From: Simplicispira metamorpha
GTDB taxonomy: Bacteria; Pseudomonadota; Gammaproteobacteria; Burkholderiales; Burkholderiaceae_C
Direction: 5' to 3'
Length of the DNA: 64,000 nt
Assembly (NCBI RefSeq): GCF_004341365.1
Contig: NZ_SLXH01000001.1
Location: 186,001-250,000 of the forward strand
Of the stretch, positions 1-11,276 are shown piece after piece. The number at the start of each line of letters is the position of its first letter. Positions within the stretch are counted from its first letter, which is position 1. A model generated the notes under the pieces. That model searched no databases. It saw only the letters and a list, made by a program, of their open reading frames with translations, and was not told the DNA's origin. The translations under genes were made by a program, and so were the position numbers.

Positions 1-134
1 CGCGTCGGCAGCGGCACGGGGCCCTTGACGATGGCGCCGGTGCGCTTGGCAGTGTCAACGATTTCAGCAGCGGACTGGTCGATCAGCTTGTAATCGAAAG
101 CCTTCAGGCGGATGCGAATTTTTTGCTTGGACAT
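1..134 (-). CDS. rpsJ: 30S ribosomal protein S10, 5' part only
   Basis: Partial gene: the first 44 codons are present and the 3' end lies beyond the left edge. The N-terminus [19 protein letters not shown] is the typical start of ribosomal protein S10, a small-subunit head protein that in NusB-S10 form also takes part in antitermination. It follows tuf by 21 bases on the same strand, the usual last place in a betaproteobacterial str operon before the S10 operon genes. The start is the ATG complementary to 132-134, with a purine-rich stretch (AAGGAAAC) just upstream. Confidence 0.95.
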   Translation of the reverse strand, partial: MSKQKIRIRLKAFDYKLIDQSAAEIVDTAKRTGAIVKGPVPLPT

Positions 135-155
135 GGCAGTTTCCTTGGTCAGCGA

Positions 156-1346
<1,191 letters not shown>

Positions 1347-1450
1347 TTTCGATTCTCCAAAGAGCGATGCCTGTGTAGTGGTTTAACGTCTGCATCCGGT
1401 TGCTGATTCGCCCTGCACAGGCAACGGAGCGGCACCGGATCGCAGATTGC

Positions 1451-1515
1451 AAAATATTTGCTATTAAATCGATAGCTTCTAGCGCTTACTGCGTAAGGGC
1501 CAGAGGCTGTTTTGA
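1451..1515 (-). repeat. Dispersed palindromic repeat, copy 1
   Basis: Diverged copy of the family described at 27709-27758. It contains the hallmark GATAGCTTCTAGCGCTTAC and ends in AGAGGCTGTTTT. It lies between tuf and fusA, so it would be transcribed as part of the str operon message. Confidence 0.65.
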
Positions 1516-1540
1516 TCTAATTTACCTAGACAGAATCTGG

Positions 1541-1591
1541 TTGACCCCGATCTGGCTAGCGGGGTCAGAGCAGCAAAGCTGGTCTGACCCC
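1541..1591 (-). other. Nested GGGGTCA inverted repeats after fusA
   Basis: Three copies of the same heptamer, in alternating orientation, lie in the 57 bases after the fusA stop: TTGACCCC at 1541-1548, GGGGTCAGA at 1561-1569 and TCTGACCCC at 1583-1591. The middle copy can pair with either neighbour, giving two mutually exclusive hairpins of 7 to 9 bp. Neither is followed by a T-run on the minus strand, so simple rho-independent termination is unlikely. Attenuation, RNA processing or a REP-like element are all possible. Confidence 0.5.
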
Positions 1592-1597
1592 AAGGGC

Positions 1598-3700
1598 TTA
1601 TTTAGCCCGTGAAGCCATGATGGCTTCAGACACGTTGCGCGGTGCTTCGCTGTAGTGCTTGAATTCCATCGAGTAGGTAGCGCGACCTTGCGTGGCCGAG
1701 CGCAGCGTGGTCGAGTAACCGAACATTTCCGACAGCGGCACTTCAGCGCGAATGGCCTTGCCACCACCCGGGATGTCGTCCATGCCCTGCACCATACCGC
1801 GACGGCTGGACAGGTCGCCCATCACGTTGCCGGCGTAGTCTTCGGGGGTTTCGACTTCCACGGCCATCATGGGCTCCAGAATCACGGGGTTGGCTTTGCG
1901 GCAACCTTCCTTGAAACCGAAGATGGCAGCCATCTTGAACGCCAGCTCGTTCGAGTCCACATCGTGGTACGAACCGAAGTGCAGCGTGACCTTGACGTCC
2001 ACCACAGGGTAGTTGGCCAGCACGCCTTGCGTGACAGCTTCGTTGATACCCTTTTCCACCGCAGGAATGTATTCGCGCGGCACCACACCACCCTTGATGG
2101 CATCGATGAACTCAATGCCCTTGCCGGGTTCATTGGGTTCAATCTTGAGCACCACGTGACCGTACTGGCCCTTACCACCGGACTGGCGCACGAACTTGCC
2201 TTCGGCTTCTTCGATGGTCTTGCGGATGGTTTCGCGGTAGGCCACTTGGGGCTTGCCGACGTTGGCTTCCACACCGAACTCGCGCTTCATGCGGTCAACG
2301 ATGATTTCCAGGTGCAGTTCACCCATACCGGAAATGATGGTCTGGCCCGACTCTTCATCGGTCTTGACGCGGAAGGACGGATCTTCAGCAGCCAGGCGTT
2401 GCAGGGCGATGCCCATTTTTTCCTGGTCGGCCTTGGTCTTGGGCTCGACAGCCTGCGAGATCACAGGCTCGGGGAACACCATGCGTTCCAGCACGATGGG
2501 CGAACCAACATCGCACAGGGTTTCGCCTGTGGTCACTTCTTTCAGGCCCACGCAGGCAGCGATGTCACCGGCGCGGATTTCATCCACTTCGACGCGGTCG
2601 TTGGCCATCATTTGCACGATACGGCCGATACGCTCTTTCTTGCCCTTGACCGAGTTGAAGACGGTGTCGCCCTTGGTCAGCACGCCGGAGTACACGCGCA
2701 CGAAGGTCAGCTGACCGACGAAGGGATCGGTCATCAGCTTGAATGCCAGCGCAGAGAACTTCTCGCCATCATCGGCCTTGCGGCTGATGGGGGCTTCTTC
2801 GTCGTCCGTACCTGTCACATCCGGAATGTCGGTAGGTGCGGGCAGGTAGTCGATCACGGCGTCGAGCATGCGCTGCACACCCTTGTTCTTGAAGGCCGTA
2901 CCGCACAGCATGGGGTGGATTTCGGTGGCAATGGTGCGCTGACGCAGACCAGCCTTGATTTCCGCTTCGCTCAAGTCACCTTCTTCCAGGTACTTGTTCA
3001 TCAGCTCTTCCGTGGCTTCAGCAGCGGCTTCGACCATCTTTTCGCGCCATTCCTTGGCGGATTCGAGCAACTCAGCAGGGATCTCCTGGTACTCGAACTT
3101 CATGCCTTGCGATGCTTCATCCCAGATGATGGCTTTCATCTTGAGCAAATCGACCACGCCCTGGAACTTGTCCTCGGCGCCAATCGGGATCACCACGGGC
3201 ACAGGGTTGGCCTTCAGGCGCAGCTTCATCTGGTCATAGACCTTGAAGAAATTGGCACCGGTGCGGTCCATTTTGTTGACAAAGGCCAGACGAGGCACTT
3301 TGTACTTGTTGGCCTGACGCCACACGGTTTCCGACTGGGGCTGCACGCCACCCACAGCACAGTACACCATGCAGGCGCCGTCCAGCACGCGCATCGAGCG
3401 CTCGACTTCAATGGTGAAGTCCACGTGACCGGGGGTATCGATGATGTTGAAGCGGTGCTCGGGGTAGGACAGGTCCATGCCCTTCCAGAAGCAGGTCACG
3501 GCCGCCGAGGTGATGGTGATGCCACGCTCTTGCTCTTGCTCCATCCAGTCGGTGGTGGCAGCGCCGTCGTGCACTTCGCCCAGCTTGTGGGTCACGCCGG
3601 TGTAAAACAGGATACGTTCAGTGGTGGTGGTCTTGCCGGCGTCAATGTGGGCCGAGATACCGATATTGCGGTAGCGCTCAATGGGGGTCTTGCGAGCCAT
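1598..3700 (-). CDS. fusA: Elongation factor G
   Basis: Translocation GTPase EF-G, 700 residues, close to the usual 700-704. Visible are the N-terminal [18 protein letters not shown], the P-loop [10 protein letters not shown] near residue 17, DTPGHVDF near residue 88 and NKMDRTGA near residue 142, then domains II-V ending [13 protein letters not shown]. An in-frame upstream start at 3745 exists but is less likely. The chosen ATG (3698-3700) begins the conserved protein and has AAGGA 6 bases ahead. It lies downstream of rpsG with a 152-base gap containing a hairpin, and upstream of tuf. Confidence 0.98.
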   Translation of the reverse strand: MARKTPIERYRNIGISAHIDAGKTTTTERILFYTGVTHKLGEVHDGAATTDWMEQEQERGITITSAAVTCFWKGMDLSYPEHRFNIIDTPGHVDFTIEVERSMRVLDGACMVYCAVGGVQPQSETVWRQANKYKVPRLAFVNKMDRTGANFFKVYDQMKLRLKANPVPVVIPIGAEDKFQGVVDLLKMKAIIWDEASQGMKFEYQEIPAELLESAKEWREKMVEAAAEATEELMNKYLEEGDLSEAEIKAGLRQRTIATEIHPMLCGTAFKNKGVQRMLDAVIDYLPAPTDIPDVTGTDDEEAPISRKADDGEKFSALAFKLMTDPFVGQLTFVRVYSGVLTKGDTVFNSVKGKKERIGRIVQMMANDRVEVDEIRAGDIAACVGLKEVTTGETLCDVGSPIVLERMVFPEPVISQAVEPKTKADQEKMGIALQRLAAEDPSFRVKTDEESGQTIISGMGELHLEIIVDRMKREFGVEANVGKPQVAYRETIRKTIEEAEGKFVRQSGGKGQYGHVVLKIEPNEPGKGIEFIDAIKGGVVPREYIPAVEKGINEAVTQGVLANYPVVDVKVTLHFGSYHDVDSNELAFKMAAIFGFKEGCRKANPVILEPMMAVEVETPEDYAGNVMGDLSSRRGMVQGMDDIPGGGKAIRAEVPLSEMFGYSTTLRSATQGRATYSMEFKHYSEAPRNVSEAIMASRAK

Positions 3701-3790
3701 GGTGAGTCCTTGATGGGTCGTGTTTACAGGGGGGTCAGGCCACACATGGTTGCATCGCAGCCCGAAAATTTTGTGACCGCCTCAACCAGA

Positions 3791-3824
3791 ACAAGGCTGC
3801 GGGCAAAAATGCCAGCAGCCTTGT
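3791..3824 (-). promoter_or_regulatory. Perfect 10-bp hairpin between rpsG and fusA
   Basis: ACAAGGCTGC (3791-3800) pairs exactly with GCAGCCTTGT (3815-3824). The 14-base loop holds a further 4-bp stem, GGCA with TGCC. On the transcribed minus strand no T-run follows at once, so it reads as an RNA processing or stability element or a pausing structure within the operon, not a terminator. It lies about 90 bases upstream of the fusA start. Confidence 0.5.
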
Positions 3825-3852
3825 GCGTTGACCGAGACTTCAGGTCAATCGC

Positions 3853-4326
3853 TTAGAAGCGGAAGTGGCTGAATGCCTTGTTGGCTTCGGCCATGCGGTG
3901 CACTTCGTCACGCTTTTTCATAGCACCGCCACGGCCTTCAGTGGCTTCCAGCAGCTCGTTGGCCAGGCGCTGGGCCATGGACTTCTCACCGCGCTTGCGA
4001 GCGGCTTCTTTCAACCAGCGCATGGACAGGGCCAGGCGACGCACAGGGCGCACTTCCACAGGCACTTGGTAGTTCGCACCACCAACGCGGCGCGACTTGA
4101 CTTCAACCATGGGCTTGACGTTGTTGATGGCAACAACGAAAGCTTCCAGCGGGTCTTTGTCAGGGTGCTTTTTCTCGATCAGTTCCAGCGCGCCATAAAT
4201 GATGCGCTCGGCCACTGCTTTTTTGCCGCCTTCCATGATCACGTTCATGAATTTGGACAGCTCTACGTTGCCGAATTTAGGGTCCGGCAGAATTTCACGT
4301 TTGGGGACTTCGCGACGACGTGGCAT
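3853..4326 (-). CDS. rpsG: 30S ribosomal protein S7
   Basis: Ribosomal protein S7, 157 residues, the normal size. It begins [19 protein letters not shown] and ends AFSHFRF. It nucleates assembly of the 30S head and contacts the 3' major domain of 16S rRNA; in E. coli it is the translational repressor of the str operon. It is second in the operon, 170 bases after rpsL. The start has AGAGG upstream. Confidence 0.98.
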   Translation of the reverse strand: MPRRREVPKREILPDPKFGNVELSKFMNVIMEGGKKAVAERIIYGALELIEKKHPDKDPLEAFVVAINNVKPMVEVKSRRVGGANYQVPVEVRPVRRLALSMRWLKEAARKRGEKSMAQRLANELLEATEGRGGAMKKRDEVHRMAEANKAFSHFRF

Positions 4327-4496
4327 TTTTTACCTCTATCTTTGCTTCAGTTGGCATCTTTTCAGACACCGCGAGAGCCAATCAGGACTCCCACTTACTC
4401 GACCCACGCAAGACATTTGCGCTTGGGGTCACTACGCCGAATTACCGCGCCACGCGGCAAAGCAGCACCGAAAATTTCTGTGCAAAAGCGCAGGGC

Positions 4497-4874
4497 TTAT
4501 TTGGCCTTGGGCTTCTTGGCACCGTACTTGGAACGCGACTGCTTGCGGTCTTTCACGCCTTGCAAGTCGAGCGAACCGCGCACGATGTGGTAACGCACAC
4601 CGGGCAAGTCCTTGACACGACCGCCGCGCACCAGCACCACGCTGTGCTCTTGCAGGTTGTGGCCTTCACCGCCGATGTAGGAAATGACCTCAAAACCGTT
4701 GGTCAGGCGCACCTTGGCAACCTTACGCAGAGCGGAGTTAGGCTTCTTGGGGGTGGTGGTGTACACACGGGTACACACACCACGGCGTTGCGGCGAGTTT
4801 TCCATCGCCGGGCTCTTGGATTTGGTCTTTTCGACCTCGCGCCCGTGGCGCACGAGCTGGTTAATCGTTGGCAT
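4497..4874 (-). CDS. rpsL: 30S ribosomal protein S12
   Basis: Ribosomal protein S12, 125 residues, part of the decoding centre. It begins [16 protein letters not shown]. An upstream in-frame extension (to 4970) is rejected because it precedes this conserved start. The residues where streptomycin-resistance changes arise are wild type: Lys43 in [10 protein letters not shown] and Lys88 in GGRVKDLPG. It is the first gene of the str operon here, with a candidate promoter at 4938-4966. Confidence 0.98.
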   Translation of the reverse strand: MPTINQLVRHGREVEKTKSKSPAMENSPQRRGVCTRVYTTTPKKPNSALRKVAKVRLTNGFEVISYIGGEGHNLQEHSVVLVRGGRVKDLPGVRYHIVRGSLDLQGVKDRKQSRSKYGAKKPKAK

Positions 4875-4937
4875 GAATGTCGTCCCTAAACGTAAAACGA
4901 AAACGTGAATCCCTTCGGAATTTCCGAAAAGCCTTCC

Positions 4938-4966
4938 AATGTAGCAGCGAGGCGCTTGCAAGGCAA
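4938..4966 (-). promoter_or_regulatory. Candidate promoter of the str operon
   Basis: On the minus strand TTGCCT (4961-4966), a 17-base spacer and TACATT (4938-4943) match the sigma-70 hexamers at 4 of 6 positions each. This places transcription start about 55-60 bases ahead of rpsL. It lies in the 102-base gap between the carboxypeptidase gene and rpsL, the only upstream non-coding space for the operon in this orientation. Confidence 0.45.
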
Positions 4967-4976
4967 GCAAAAACCT

Positions 4977-6149
4977 TTATCGGATCCACATGCGGATGGC
5001 ATCCCAGGCGCGGCCCAGCACACCGGCCTGCTCCACGCCATCGAGCGCGGTCAAAGGCACCTCGCGCAGCACTTCTTCGCCCAGCGTGACCTTGAGCGCG
5101 CCAATGGCCTGGCCCTTGGCAAAAGGTGCCACCAGCGGGTCTTGGTGGGACACCTGGGTAGTGATCTTGCCAGCACTGCCCGCAGGCACGGCCACCACGA
5201 TGGCCTCGGGGCGGCCCATCTTCACGCTGTTGCTCTGACCCTTCCAGACGGTGGGGGTGGCCACAGGCTGGGCCGCATCGAACAATTTGACGGCATCGAA
5301 CGCGGTGTAGCCCCAGTTGAGCAGTTTCTGGCTTTCATTGGCGCGGGCGTTTTCACTGGACGTGCCCAGCACGATGGATACCAGTCGGCGCGTGCCCACA
5401 TTGGGGAACTCACGCTTGGCCGTGGCCACCAGGCAGTAGCCTGCGGCGGCAGTGTGGCCCGTCTTCAGGCCATCGACCGTGGGATCACGAAACAGCAGCG
5501 CATTGCGGTTGTTGCCGTTGGAGGCAGGGGTGCCGGGGTAGCTGTACTGCTTGGTGGCGTAGTAGTGCATGTACTGCGGAAAGTCGTGCAGCAGCCGGGT
5601 GGCCAGGATGCTCAGATCACGCGCAGTGGTCAGGTGGCCAGGCTCGGTCAGGCCCTCGGGGTTTTTGTAGCTGGTGCCGGTCATGCCCAGGGCTTTGGCC
5701 TGTTCATTCATCAGCTTGACGAAGTTCTCAGCGGTGCCACCCACGCCTTCGGCCAGGGCCATGGTGGCGTCGTTGCCCGACTGCACGATCATGCCTTTGA
5801 GCAGATCGTCCACGGCCACCTGCATCTTGGGGTCGATGAACATGCGCGAGCCGGGCATCTTCCAGGCGCGCACGCTGACGGGGAGCTTTTGCTGCAAATC
5901 CACCTTCTTGGCGGTCAGGGCGTCGAACACCAGGTAGGCGGTCATCAGCTTGGTCAGCGATGCCTGCTCCACCGGCGCGTCGATGTTCTTGGCGGCCAGC
6001 ACCTGGTTGGCCGTCACGTCCACCAGCATGTAGGTATGGGCCGCGATTTCAGGCGGCTGGGGCGCCTGCTGGGCCTGTGCCGATAGGGCAACGGGCACCA
6101 GCGCCGCAGCCAGAAAAAGGGAGCGCAGGGTAGAAAAAATGCGTTTCAT
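4977..6149 (-). CDS. dacA: Serine-type D-Ala-D-Ala carboxypeptidase (PBP5/6 family)
   Basis: Low-molecular-weight penicillin-binding protein that trims the terminal D-Ala from peptidoglycan pentapeptides in the periplasm. 390 residues. An N-terminal signal peptide ends near AQA-QQ (residue 27). The active-site motifs are all present: Ser64-Leu-Thr-Lys67, SGN in VQSGNDATMA near residue 128, and KTG in GLKTGHTAAAG. A C-terminal beta domain ends in a likely amphipathic anchor (RAWDAIRMWIR). It is 102 bases ahead of rpsL on the same strand. Assignment to dacA versus dacC is not settled from the sequence. Confidence 0.92.
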   Translation of the reverse strand: MKRIFSTLRSLFLAAALVPVALSAQAQQAPQPPEIAAHTYMLVDVTANQVLAAKNIDAPVEQASLTKLMTAYLVFDALTAKKVDLQQKLPVSVRAWKMPGSRMFIDPKMQVAVDDLLKGMIVQSGNDATMALAEGVGGTAENFVKLMNEQAKALGMTGTSYKNPEGLTEPGHLTTARDLSILATRLLHDFPQYMHYYATKQYSYPGTPASNGNNRNALLFRDPTVDGLKTGHTAAAGYCLVATAKREFPNVGTRRLVSIVLGTSSENARANESQKLLNWGYTAFDAVKLFDAAQPVATPTVWKGQSNSVKMGRPEAIVVAVPAGSAGKITTQVSHQDPLVAPFAKGQAIGALKVTLGEEVLREVPLTALDGVEQAGVLGRAWDAIRMWIR

Positions 6150-6238
6150 GGGGTGGGCAAGCCATCAGTCAGAAAAAAAGAGCAGCGCACCAGCGCACAC
6201 AAAGGCAACGCTGGCGGCGGGACGAAAGGCAGGGCGGT

Positions 6239-6880
6239 TCAGGCGCCCGATTGCAGGTGGCGCACCACCAAGTTTTTCAGCAGTGTCAATTGTCCGTGAA
6301 AGAAATGACCGCCACCAGGTACGACGGTGACCGGCAACACCTGGGGCCGTGCCCAGTCGAGCACGGTGGACAGGGGCACGGTGTCGTCGTGCTCGCCGTG
6401 GATGACCAGGGTGCGCAGGTGGGCCTGCGGCGGCACCGGGGCGACGTTGAAGCGGCTGGTGGCGGTGCCAACCAACACTGCGTGTTCGATGGTGCGCGCG
6501 TCCCACAGGTCGGCCAGCGCGTGGCTGGCGACAAAAGAGCCGAACGAGAAGCCTGCCAACGCAATCGGCCCCTGGGGCGCGACCTGCTCGACCACGCGCA
6601 GAAAGTCCTGCGCCTCGCCGCGCCCCTCGTCGTGGGCACCGACGCTGGCGCCCACGCCGCGAAAGTTGAAGCGCACCGCCGTCCAGCCGCACTGCACAAA
6701 GGCACGCGCCAGCGTCTGCACCACCTTGTTGTCCATGGTGCCGCCAAACAGCGGGTGCGGGTGGGCGATGACGGCCACGCCGCGCGGCACGGCACCTTCG
6801 GGCACGTGGGCGGCATCGCGCACGGCCTCGATGGTGCCGGCGGCGCCGAAGAGGCTCAGGCGTTCAGTCTGGGCATTCAA
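6239..6880 (-). CDS. Alpha/beta hydrolase of the COG2945 type
   Basis: 213 residues, a compact alpha/beta hydrolase. HPHPLFGGTMDNKV near residue 41 is the family signature for the oxyanion region. The nucleophile elbow is GFSFGS, the acid lies in HGEHDDTVP and the histidine in GGGHFFHG. The substrate is unknown. The apparent start is a TTG at 6880. No in-frame ATG lies nearby, and AAAGGA 8 bases upstream comes from repeat copy 2. It is followed by the carboxypeptidase after 89 bases and preceded by the ferredoxin gene. Confidence 0.8.
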   Translation of the reverse strand: MNAQTERLSLFGAAGTIEAVRDAAHVPEGAVPRGVAVIAHPHPLFGGTMDNKVVQTLARAFVQCGWTAVRFNFRGVGASVGAHDEGRGEAQDFLRVVEQVAPQGPIALAGFSFGSFVASHALADLWDARTIEHAVLVGTATSRFNVAPVPPQAHLRTLVIHGEHDDTVPLSTVLDWARPQVLPVTVVPGGGHFFHGQLTLLKNLVVRHLQSGA

Positions 6881-6939
6881 ATTGCTATTCCTTTCATAGC
6901 TGCTGGCGCTTGACCAGAAAGCGCTGGAGGCCTAAAAGA
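6878..6939 (-). repeat. Dispersed palindromic repeat, copy 2
   Basis: Good copy: CATAGCTGCTGGCGCTTGAC, then AAAGCGCTGGAGGCCTAAAA. It fills most of the gap between the ferredoxin and hydrolase genes. Its downstream arm supplies the AAAGGA Shine-Dalgarno and probably the TTG start of the hydrolase. Confidence 0.8.
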
Positions 6940-6963
6940 CCATAAAACGGGTATGAGCTTGAA

Positions 6964-7317
6964 TCAGCGCCCAAGTTCCGCTGGCGTGAGCAACCGCTCT
7001 ACCACCTGGCCGTTTTTCAGGTGGGACTCGACGATCTCGTCGATGTCGGCGGTGTCCACATAGCTGTACCAGGTGCCCTCGGGATAGACCACGGCCACGG
7101 GGCCGCCAGCGCAGCGGTCCAGGCAACCGGCCTTGTTCACCCGCACCTGGCCGGGGCCCGCCAGACCGGCCTCTTTGACCAGGGCTTTGCAGTGCTCGAA
7201 CGCGGCCTTGGCGCCATGCTGGGCGCAGCAAGCCTCGCCATTGGGGCGCTCGTTGAGGCAAAAAAAGATGTGGCGTGCAAAGTAGCCGGGCGCGGTAGGG
7301 GTGGTGGTATCGGTCAT
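6964..7317 (-). CDS. Thioredoxin-like [2Fe-2S] ferredoxin
   Basis: 117 residues. The fold is suggested by RHIFFCLNERPNG at the N-terminus and NKAGCLDRCAGGPVAVVYP in the middle. The cysteines in FFC, EACC and GCLDRC match the four-cysteine pattern of thioredoxin-like ferredoxins (Aquifex Fd4 or NuoE-like). It is probably a cytoplasmic electron carrier; no partner enzyme is encoded beside it. It starts 9 bases after the VanZ-like gene stop, so the two are likely cotranscribed. Confidence 0.85.
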   Translation of the reverse strand: MTDTTTPTAPGYFARHIFFCLNERPNGEACCAQHGAKAAFEHCKALVKEAGLAGPGQVRVNKAGCLDRCAGGPVAVVYPEGTWYSYVDTADIDEIVESHLKNGQVVERLLTPAELGR

Positions 7318-7326
7318 GCGCGCATT

Positions 7327-8454
7327 TTAGGAAGCCACCTCGCGGCGCGACGCACGCAGCAGCACATAAACCAGTGCGGCATAAGGCCAGAGCCAACCCA
7401 GCCACTGGCCCATGCCAAAAAAGCGGATGAACCGCCCTTGCTCCCAGGCCTGCAAGGTTTGCGCAAAGTAGGCGCTGGTGGGCGCGTCATTGAGCAGCCC
7501 CAGGTGCACGGCCAGCACCAGCACCAGCAGCACCGCGCAGGCGCGCCGGGGCAGCCACAGCGTGGCCACCGCCAGCACCATGCCCATGCCAATGCCGGCA
7601 CGCACCGGCACGCTCAGCCACTCCCAGGCGTGCGCCGGGCCATAACTCAGGGCCGCCGACAAGGCCGTGGCGGCCACGCCCACCGCCACGCTGACCAGCG
7701 CCAGCGCCGCCCGCCGCCCCGTGTGCACCGCCACGCTGTAGGCCAGCAGACAGGGCACCAGCAGCCCCAGCGCCACGCACAGCATTTCGGCAGCGGGCGA
7801 AAGCGGCTGCAACGCCTGCGCCCGTTCGGGCAGCCAGACCAGAAAAGGCGTGCCATCGAGCACATCGGCCAACGCACTCTCCAGGCGTTCCAGCACCTGG
7901 CCCAGACCAAACGGCTCAGCCGCCGGAAACAACAGCGCCCAGGGCCACAGTGCCAGCAGCACCAGTGCGCCACGCGCCTGCGGCACAAACCAGCGGGCCC
8001 GAAACCGGCTCCAGCGGTCAATCGCCCCCAGGCGCTCCAGCAACGCAGCCAGCAAGGCCCCGCCCAGCGAGCCCCCCGCGTTGAGCACCAAATCCAGGTT
8101 GGAGGGCACGCGCTGGGGCAGGTAAATCTGCAAAAACTCCATCAGCAGCGACAGCAGTGCGCCCGCCAACGCCGCCAGCGGGATGGCACTGCGCGGCCAA
8201 CCCGTGCGCAACAGCGCCAGCGCCAGCAAAAAGCCCAGCGGCGCATAACCCACGACGTTGATGGCGATGTCAAACCCCGTCCAGTACGGCGGGGGAATGT
8301 GCGCCAGCAAAAACACCTGCGGGGCAATGCCCTGCGCCCGCCAGCCATCGAACGGGAACAGGCTGGCAAACACAATCAGCGCGGCATAGACCAGCGCCAG
8401 CGGCCAGGCCGAGGTTTGGTGGCGGGCGGGGGCCGATTCGGTCGGTGTGTCCAT
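7327..8454 (-). CDS. VanZ-family membrane protein
   Basis: 375 residues, strongly hydrophobic with about ten predicted transmembrane segments. The N-terminal half carries VanZ-like features: FASLFPFDGWR near residue 30, AINVVGYAPLGFLLALAL near residue 65, and SLLMEFLQIYLPQRVPSNLDL, where the E-Q-R-D pattern is typical of the family. Function is unknown for most members; VanZ itself gives low-level teicoplanin resistance. The gene is sandwiched between hemJ (19 bases) and the ferredoxin gene (9 bases). Confidence 0.8.
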   Translation of the reverse strand: MDTPTESAPARHQTSAWPLALVYAALIVFASLFPFDGWRAQGIAPQVFLLAHIPPPYWTGFDIAINVVGYAPLGFLLALALLRTGWPRSAIPLAALAGALLSLLMEFLQIYLPQRVPSNLDLVLNAGGSLGGALLAALLERLGAIDRWSRFRARWFVPQARGALVLLALWPWALLFPAAEPFGLGQVLERLESALADVLDGTPFLVWLPERAQALQPLSPAAEMLCVALGLLVPCLLAYSVAVHTGRRAALALVSVAVGVAATALSAALSYGPAHAWEWLSVPVRAGIGMGMVLAVATLWLPRRACAVLLVLVLAVHLGLLNDAPTSAYFAQTLQAWEQGRFIRFFGMGQWLGWLWPYAALVYVLLRASRREVAS

Positions 8455-8473
8455 GCAGCCGCGCGCCGCGCGC

Positions 8474-8902
8474 TCAGAAAGGCTTGACCACCACCAGCAC
8501 CACGGCCACCAGCAAGAGCAGCACCGGCACCTCGTTGAACCAGCGGAACCAGACGTGGCTGCGCTGGCTGGTGTCGGCCACCAGCTTGCGCAGGATCACG
8601 CCGCAGGCATGGTGGTAGCCCAGCACCAGGGCCACCACCGTCAGCTTGGCGTGCATCCAGCCATTGCCGGGGCCACGGCCCACGCCATAGCCCAGCCAGA
8701 GCCACAACCCCGTGGCCAGCGCGGGCACCGCCAGCAGCGTGGTAAAGCGCAGCAGCTTGCGCGCCATGAGCAGCAAGCGCTCGCGCTCGGCCACCGAGCC
8801 CGGCGCCACCATCGCCAGATTGACGAAGATGCGCGGCAAATAGAAAAGGCCAGCAAACCAGCTGGCCACGAAGATGATGTGAAAAGATTTGACCCAAAGC
8901 AT
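8474..8902 (-). CDS. hemJ: HemJ-type protoporphyrinogen IX oxidase
   Basis: 142 residues with four transmembrane segments. It begins MLWVKSFHIIFVASWFAG and contains FYLPRIFVN, GWMHAKLTVV and FRWFNEVPVLLLL. These match the HemJ family (UPF0093, sometimes labelled CopD-like). The conserved histidines near residues 8 and 84 and the Lys in HAKL are present. HemJ oxidises protoporphyrinogen IX in the membrane, late in haem synthesis. It is divergent from hemB, which supports a haem role. Confidence 0.85.
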   Translation of the reverse strand: MLWVKSFHIIFVASWFAGLFYLPRIFVNLAMVAPGSVAERERLLLMARKLLRFTTLLAVPALATGLWLWLGYGVGRGPGNGWMHAKLTVVALVLGYHHACGVILRKLVADTSQRSHVWFRWFNEVPVLLLLVAVVLVVVKPF

Positions 8903-8915
8903 GGGGGCAGTTTAA

Positions 8916-10044
<1,129 letters not shown>

Positions 10045-10053
10045 CCCTCAGTA

Positions 10054-11184
10054 ATGCGCATCTTTCACCTGCACAGCGGCGGCGTGCAAGAGCTTGGCGC
10101 CCTGCCCACCCAGGCGCCCGCGCAGGGCTTTGTCTGGATCGCCTGCACCCGCACGGCGCTGCAAGCGCAGCTGCCCGCCGTACAAAACGCCCTGCAAGCG
10201 CTGGCGGGTGTGCAGCTGGTGGACTTGCACGTCTCTGACCTGCTCAATGCGCAGCTGCCATCGCACTACGACTACACCTCGCAGTACGACCTGCTGGTGT
10301 TCCGGCGCCTGGCCAGCGCCGCGCCCGGCAGCGATGCCACCGGCGCCGACACCAATGGCAGCGCCCCGGCGCGCGGCGGCCCGCCCGTGCTGCGGCGCAT
10401 CGACACCAGCCCGGTCGGCTTTGCCGTGTTCGACCAGGTGCTGCTGACCGTACACCCCAGCGACTGCGCCGTGCGCGAGGCCTATGCCGCGCGCCTGCTG
10501 GCCGCCATCCCCGGCGGCGATGCGCGTGAAAGCCGCAACCACCCTGCGCCCAGCACACGCCAGCCCGCCAGTCCCGCCGACCTGATGCTGCGCCTGGTCA
10601 ACCTGATGGTGGACGGCTATCTCGACCTGCGCCGCACGCTCACGCGCCAACTGGACCACTGGCAAAGCGAGCTGCTCAAGCCGCGCGCGCGCTTTGTCAA
10701 CTGGAGCGCGCTGCTGGATGCACGGCTGTCGCTGCACCAGCTCGATGAAATCTGCGAAGACCAGCGCAGCGCCGTGCAGGACTGGATAGACGCGCTGGCC
10801 ACCTGGCCCGTGCCCGCCACCGCCGCCGGGCTGCGCGAGCACGATTTGCTGCAAGTGCGCAGCCGCGACGTGCTCGAGCACATCGAGCGCGTGGTACACC
10901 ACGTGCGCCGCCTGGAGCAAAGCACCGAAACCGCCGTGCAAATGCACTTTTCAGTGCAAAGCCACCGCACCAACGACATCATGCGCACGCTCACTGCGCT
11001 GACGGCCGTGTTTTTGCCGCTGAACCTGATCGCCGGCATCTTCGGCATGAACTTTGAGTTTGTGCCGCTGGTACACCAGCAAAACGGCTTCTGGTGGGCC
11101 ATGGGCACCATGGCGGCGATTGCGCTGGCCCTGCTGGCGCTGTTCTGGCGCAAGCGCTACCTGGCGCGCACCCTCGGGCGCTGA
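10054..11184 (+). CDS. CorA/ZntB-family divalent cation transporter
   Basis: 376 residues. It has a long cytoplasmic N-terminal funnel domain and two C-terminal transmembrane helices. The signature GMN is intact in GIFGMNFEFVP near residue 332. The second helix is followed by the basic tail WRKRYLARTLGR. It would move Mg, Co, Ni or Zn ions; which one cannot be told from sequence. An Ala/Gly/Thr-rich insertion lies around residues 88-110. It has its own space after hemB, which contains only repeat copy 3. Confidence 0.88.
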   Translation: MRIFHLHSGGVQELGALPTQAPAQGFVWIACTRTALQAQLPAVQNALQALAGVQLVDLHVSDLLNAQLPSHYDYTSQYDLLVFRRLASAAPGSDATGADTNGSAPARGGPPVLRRIDTSPVGFAVFDQVLLTVHPSDCAVREAYAARLLAAIPGGDARESRNHPAPSTRQPASPADLMLRLVNLMVDGYLDLRRTLTRQLDHWQSELLKPRARFVNWSALLDARLSLHQLDEICEDQRSAVQDWIDALATWPVPATAAGLREHDLLQVRSRDVLEHIERVVHHVRRLEQSTETAVQMHFSVQSHRTNDIMRTLTALTAVFLPLNLIAGIFGMNFEFVPLVHQQNGFWWAMGTMAAIALALLALFWRKRYLARTLGR

Positions 11185-11220
11185 GGCGCGCGCGGCCAGC
11201 GCCGGACGGGCGGCCCGCGC

Positions 11221-11248
11221 CCGTCGTCCGTCGTCCGTCGTCCGTCGC
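11221..11248. repeat. Four tandem 7-bp units between convergent genes
   Basis: CCGTCGT is repeated three times and followed by CCGTCGC, in the 92-base gap between the convergent corA-type and dienelactone hydrolase genes. No clear hairpin terminator is visible in this gap. Confidence 0.8.
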
Positions 11249-11276
11249 CCATTGCCAGCCACCAGGCCGCCCCGCA

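Noticed and set aside
1522-1767. Small minus-strand frame between tuf and fusA
   Set aside because: Overlaps the end of fusA in another frame, Arg/Cys-rich, no ribosome site.
1655-3856. 733-codon open frame on the plus strand opposite fusA
   Set aside because: Shadow of fusA caused by high GC at third positions; the translation is His/Gly/Val-rich with no recognisable domain.
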